A stretch of DNA of 63,822 nucleotides, taken from assembly GCA_015066805.1 (NCBI GenBank), contig SVNP01000013.1:1-63822 (forward strand), read 5' to 3'. Positions 60,912 through 63,822 of this stretch are shown here, piece after piece. Source of the DNA: Ruminococcus sp. (lineage in GTDB: Bacteria > Bacillota > Clostridia > Oscillospirales > Ruminococcaceae). Under the pieces are notes generated by a model that saw nothing but the letters and a program-made list of their open reading frames with translations, made no database searches and was not told the DNA's origin. The first letter of the stretch is position 1. Every line of letters starts with the position of its first letter. Made by a program: the position numbers and the translations under genes.

Positions 60912-61453
60912 CAAGTCCAGCCTCCTTCAGAACCAGTGTTGTTGATAAAATTCTTTGCTTCAGCAACGAACCGAGCGTATTCATTGCTTCTTTTCCATTG
61001 TTCCGCACTTTGCCAATATTTCATAGTATCCTGAATTTGATTGAATACATCCATTGTATATGCAGTTTCACCGACTTCCCAAGAAACTGTACCACTAAAG
61101 GAACCAGTCATTTTATATTCTTGTGCATCGCCTGTTTCATGGTAACTGTGCATAATGTATGATAGTGGATCCTTATCATAGTGGAATGCCCACTCGTAAA
61201 GGTCAGAAACATAATATTTATAATTCATTGAATAGGTATTACCCATACGCGAAATTTCTGCAACAATTGCGGTGCCCGATTCTCCAATCGTATTCCACCA
61301 ATCTCGATGCACATAATTACATTGAACCGGATTTACTGGATTCGTCCGATTCGGTCCGCAGTTTACGATGCACAGTTCGGTGTTCTCCCAAGTTGCCGTG
61401 GCATAAGAATCTGCAAAAGAAAGCGTTTCATCGCTGTGCGTGAGAAGAATCAC
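60911..61453 (-). pseudogene. Severed effector C-terminal fragment (possible orphan toxin domain)
   Basis: An open frame of 180 codons beginning only with a GTG that has no ribosome binding site. It reads in frame from past the stop of the 157-residue gene upstream, and the pre-start part (SGVHYRVILLTHSDETLSF) already looks like protein-coding sequence. Trp/Tyr-rich segments (YKYYVSDLYEWAFHYDKDP, GSFSGTVSWEVGETAY) suggest a folded domain. I read it as the C-terminus of a larger secreted effector cut off from its parent, followed by its immunity gene (member C). No toxin family recognised. Confidence 0.5.
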
Positions 61454-61495
61454 TCGGTAATGTACACCGGAATCGTTATCCTCTGCAATGCTCTG

Positions 61496-61969
61496 TCAAT
61501 TGCCGCTTTCGCGCTGAAGCTCCTTGATAACATCGTTAAAAGATCGGTACGTTGTGTTTTCGTTGGGATAGCACCCAACAAAGCCAGACCAACTATGATC
61601 AGCATACACAGCGGCGTTTATTTGCCCATTTACAATGTCTACATACCAAATTCCATCTTTTATATGCATTTCAGCACTCACCAGTAATTCTGCCAATTCT
61701 TGTTGAAACAAAAATTCAAATGAATCGTTTTCGAATTTGCCAGAAACAATTGACAGATTCTCAGGCACTTCAATCCCTTCTTGTCGCAGTTTTTCAAGAG
61801 CACTTTCGGCAGCAGTATATAGTGTATGTGCATCTGCATTCTGCGTATTATATTTGCTATAATCAATAAAGCATTTTTTACACTGTTGTACAATTACCAC
61901 ACACAAAATTGCTAACAATGCAAAGATGAAAGCTCTCAGTATTTTTGTTTTCAGTTTTATAACATCCAT
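61496..61969 (-). CDS. Membrane-anchored immunity-like protein, member D
   Basis: A 157-residue protein with an N-terminal membrane helix (about 9-27, followed by Cys residues) and a pseudopilin-like pattern (NADAHTLYTAAESALEKLRQEG). A soluble domain follows with MHIKDGIWYVDIVNGQINAAVY and HSWSGFVGCYPNE. It starts 13 bases inside the end of the fragment at 61957. Role inferred from its place in the series. Confidence 0.55.
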   Translation of the reverse strand: MDVIKLKTKILRAFIFALLAILCVVIVQQCKKCFIDYSKYNTQNADAHTLYTAAESALEKLRQEGIEVPENLSIVSGKFENDSFEFLFQQELAELLVSAEMHIKDGIWYVDIVNGQINAAVYADHSWSGFVGCYPNENTTYRSFNDVIKELQRESGN

Positions 61970-62562
61970 TTTTCACCAATATCTCCCTCATGTATGGTTT
62001 GCGATTCTGCATCAAAAATTACTGTGATCCATCGTCCTTTGTTATAATGCATCACAGGATAGTAAATAAATAAATAATTGTGAATATTCGATATGATATT
62101 AATGCTTGGAAGAAGCGGTAATAGCAACACATATTCTATCAATTCTGCATCTTCCGGATATAATGTTATGCGAAAAAAATCAACTAAATCATCTTGCAAT
62201 GCAACAATCGGTGTGTTGGGACAAGTTTGAGCGATAAAATGAGCGGCACTCGTTTCATATGAAACTCCGCCCGGCGCAAACAATTTGATTAATGTTCCTC
62301 CATTGCAGGAATGAAGATACACTTTATTTTCAATGTTCTTGGTATATAGGATGCCTTCTTCCTCATTATACCAGAGAATCATGAGGTTGTCAAACGCAGT
62401 ATCGCCCAACTTGCTTTGGTCAATGGCGAAAGAGATGGTCGCCGAATCAAACTCGGTTGCAGAAGTGAACTCCAGCAGTTCGCCCATCAGACCAACCACA
62501 TTACTTGAGAGCGCATCAACATACCTGCAAGGCATCCCACAGGAAATCCTCTTTACTTGCAA
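61957..62562 (-). pseudogene. Fragment of a large surface/effector protein
   Basis: A 201-codon frame. The first ~15 residues are out-of-frame amidoligase DNA. From ALSSNVVGLMGELLEF on, it resembles segments of large Ruminococcus surface proteins (DSATISFAIDQSKLGDTAF, NLMILWYNEEEG). The C-terminal ~110 residues (ITLYPEDAELIEYVLLL, FIYYPVMHYNKGRWITV) may be another effector end. No start codon with a ribosome binding site is evident for the coding part. It directly precedes member D. Confidence 0.5.
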
Positions 62563-62983
62563 AGATGTTCACAAGGTTTCTGATCTGCTGTGGTGTGTAG
62601 TCATCTGCAGAGATGTGAATGTGTGTACCACAGCAGTATTCCGGGCCGCATCTGCCTTTTGCATGGCGTAATGCTCGGATGGCCTCCTGTAAAAGCGGAA
62701 TATCCTCATAGCCAAGCACTGGGCTGTTCAGCTCTACACTGTATGATTTCGACGCACTGTTGCCATTTGCATCCACACACTTAACACTGCCGTCGTATAC
62801 GATTGACCACGTTCTGCCTTGCTCATCATCGACGGTGTATTTGTCGTAGCTGCCGCCCTCGTGAAAAGCTGTACCACCAAGCACCTTTGCAATTGCCTTT
62901 GCCGCCTGACATCGTGTGAGTCCCGTCATTTCAATTTCAATCCCGAAGTTCCTTGTCTTAATGCCTTCAAAATTTCCTGCCAA
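62516..62983 (-). pseudogene. Truncated amidoligase-family protein
   Basis: A 155-residue fragment of the Amidoligase_2 family (ATP-grasp-like, COOH-NH2 ligase fold). It has FGIEIEMTGLTRCQAAKAI near the start, SYSVELNSPVLGYEDIPLLQ and CGTHIHISADDYTPQQIRNL near the end. It stops at DALQVC, where full-length members continue for well over 100 residues, and the DNA joins the surface-protein fragment. The start is a TTG at 62983 after AGAAGGTGAT; a longer frame to 63070 runs into the toxin-antitoxin promoter. Probably inactive. Confidence 0.75.
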
Positions 62984-63010
62984 TTTATCACCTTCTTTCT
63001 CAATTTGCCG

Positions 63011-63039
63011 TTGATTTTTTCGAAGAATTATGCTATAAT
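63011..63039 (+). promoter_or_regulatory. Promoter of the toxin-antitoxin pair
   Basis: TTGATT (63011-63016), a 17-base spacer and TATAAT (63034-63039), 45 bp before the antitoxin ATG. Confidence 0.75.
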
Positions 63040-63083
63040 AATAACAGCAAGAATCATTACCCACTTTCAAAGGAGGTTTTTAT

Positions 63084-63332
63084 ATGCCGAATATCAAACC
63101 AGTATCCGATTTGAGAAACTATACTGAGGTTCTCCGTGACATTGCTGTTGGTGAACCTGTTTTTCTCACGAAGAACGGCAGAGGTCGTTATGTGATTGTC
63201 GATATGGAAGATTACGAGAATCAGCATGCCGCTTTAAAATTGCTTTCTGCACTTTCTAAAGCTGAAAAGACTGCAGAGGAGAAAGGCTGGCTTTCCGAAG
63301 AAGAGGCCGATGCCGCAATTGACAGCTTATGA
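63084..63332 (+). CDS. Phd/YefM-family antitoxin
   Basis: An 82-residue antitoxin. VSDLRNYTEVLRDIAVGEPVF and VIVDMEDYEN form the Phd/YefM DNA-binding fold. The C-terminal ~35 residues (EEKGWLSEEEADAAIDSL) are acidic and should wrap the toxin. It would repress its own promoter. AAAGGAGG precedes the ATG. Overlaps the toxin start by four bases. Confidence 0.9.
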   Translation: MPNIKPVSDLRNYTEVLRDIAVGEPVFLTKNGRGRYVIVDMEDYENQHAALKLLSALSKAEKTAEEKGWLSEEEADAAIDSL

Positions 63333-63730
63333 TGAAACTGCGAATTAACCCTGAAGTCATTGAAGATATCGCAGAAATCAAGCAATACATTCGTGAAGAA
63401 CTCTGCAATCCAACTGCAGCTGACCGCATTGCAAAAAGGATTGTTTCTGCATATAAAGGGCTGAAAACTTCACCTTTTATCGGAGCACCGCTTGATTCAG
63501 TTCTTGAGGTAAAAACTGACTATCGTTTTCTTGTGTGCGGAACCTATCTCATTTTCTACAAGGTAAAGGATGACATAATTTCCATTTATCGTGTCATGAA
63601 TGGTCGCCGTGATTACTGCCGCCAGCTGTTTGGTATGAGCTATACACAGATTGCCGATGATGAAGAAGTTTCTGCTGTTTCAGAGAAAATCATCGAACAA
63701 AATCGTGATGCTTACGAAAAACTGAAATAA
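63329..63730 (+). CDS. RelE/ParE-family toxin
   Basis: A 133-residue toxin. The RelE/ParE fold covers about 1-100, with LRINPEVIEDIAEIKQYI at the start and DYRFLVCGTYLIFYKVKDD and IYRVMNGRRDY at the end. ParE-type members poison gyrase, RelE-type cleave mRNA; the sequence alone does not decide. About 30 charged residues follow the usual end. ATGA overlap with the antitoxin; a second ATG directly follows the first. Confidence 0.88.
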   Translation: MMKLRINPEVIEDIAEIKQYIREELCNPTAADRIAKRIVSAYKGLKTSPFIGAPLDSVLEVKTDYRFLVCGTYLIFYKVKDDIISIYRVMNGRRDYCRQLFGMSYTQIADDEEVSAVSEKIIEQNRDAYEKLK

Positions 63731-63734
63731 TGAT

Positions 63735-63769
63735 AAAAGCGGAAGCCTTTTTACAGGTTTCCGCTTTTT
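63735..63769. terminator. Terminator after the toxin gene
   Basis: AAAAGCGGAAGCCT (63735-63748) pairs with AGGTTTCCGCTTTT (63755-63768) with one mismatch, followed by T. The opposite side also gives a T-run, serving the minus-strand gene at the edge. Confidence 0.85.
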
Positions 63770-63771
63770 CG

Positions 63772-63822
63772 TTATTTCTTCTCAACCTCTGCCTTTACCT
63801 CGTACCCTCCCTTGAATATGAT
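63772..63822 (-). CDS. 3' end of a minus-strand gene cut by the right edge
   Basis: The last 16 codons read IIFKGGYEVKAEVEKK and stop (TAA at 63774-63772), right before the shared terminator. Too short to identify. Confidence 0.45.
   Translation of the reverse strand: MIFKGGYEVKAEVEKK

Noticed and set aside
58263..63822. Prophage or insertion sequence
   Set aside because: No transposase, integrase or phage structural gene is recognisable in the window.

Overview
The window looks like chromosome of an anaerobic, cellulosome-type Ruminococcus or close relative (Oscillospiraceae/Ruminococcaceae). The grounds are two secreted plant-polysaccharide enzymes carrying type I dockerins (a PL11-type rhamnogalacturonan lyase and a GH9 cellulase), Thr-rich linkers on surface proteins, Firmicutes-type Shine-Dalgarno and promoter sequences, a TmcAL/RqcH/BioY gene set, and GC-rich housekeeping genes. 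Species cannot be fixed from the sequence alone.

Layout. Positions 1-348 hold two tandem consensus promoters and a leader that point out of the left edge and look like the start of an rRNA operon. From 349 to 17.1 kb are housekeeping genes: a histidine kinase, phosphoglucomutase, L31, a NifX-like protein, a short pyroglutamyl-peptidase, a CNNM/CBS transporter with BioY, and a six-gene run alr-ung-metF-(MetH activation protein)-metH-dtd. These are followed by rlmB and a very unusual membrane protein that resembles a P-type ATPase with broken catalytic motifs. From 17.3 to 25.8 kb come the dockerin-bearing rhamnogalacturonan lyase, xth, a peptide-binding lipoprotein, ackA, tmcAL and yigZ. From 25.7 to 39.5 kb is a DNA-repair-rich block on the minus strand (radC-uvrB-membrane protein-uvrA, and glmU-pth-mfd), split by two Thr-rich surface proteins. 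GtrA and the RNase P RNA follow.

From 41.4 to 47.5 kb a plus-strand run encodes a MinD-like ATPase, a methylglyoxal synthase homologue lacking its catalytic Asp, hisS, a class B penicillin-binding protein, an ArsC-family protein and a Gly/Arg-rich zinc-ribbon membrane protein. This resembles the clostridial min/mre/mgsA neighbourhood. Next are ilvE with a 42-residue membrane protein upstream, an SGNH-like membrane protein with a radical SAM protein, glnA, rqcH, an OYE-like protein and the GH9 cellulase.

The last 5.5 kb (58.3-63.8 kb) differs. After a tRNA-Ser/tRNA-Ala pair the sequence becomes AT-rich and holds a minus-strand series of small membrane or lipoprotein genes. Each is preceded by a promoterless fragment that ends another reading frame, and there is a 265-bp direct repeat. 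A truncated amidoligase and a Phd/ParE-type toxin-antitoxin pair follow. I read this as an array of severed effector C-termini and immunity-like genes of the polymorphic-toxin type. It and the pseudo P-type ATPase are the best candidates for undescribed biology here. No CRISPR array, insertion sequence or prophage was recognised.
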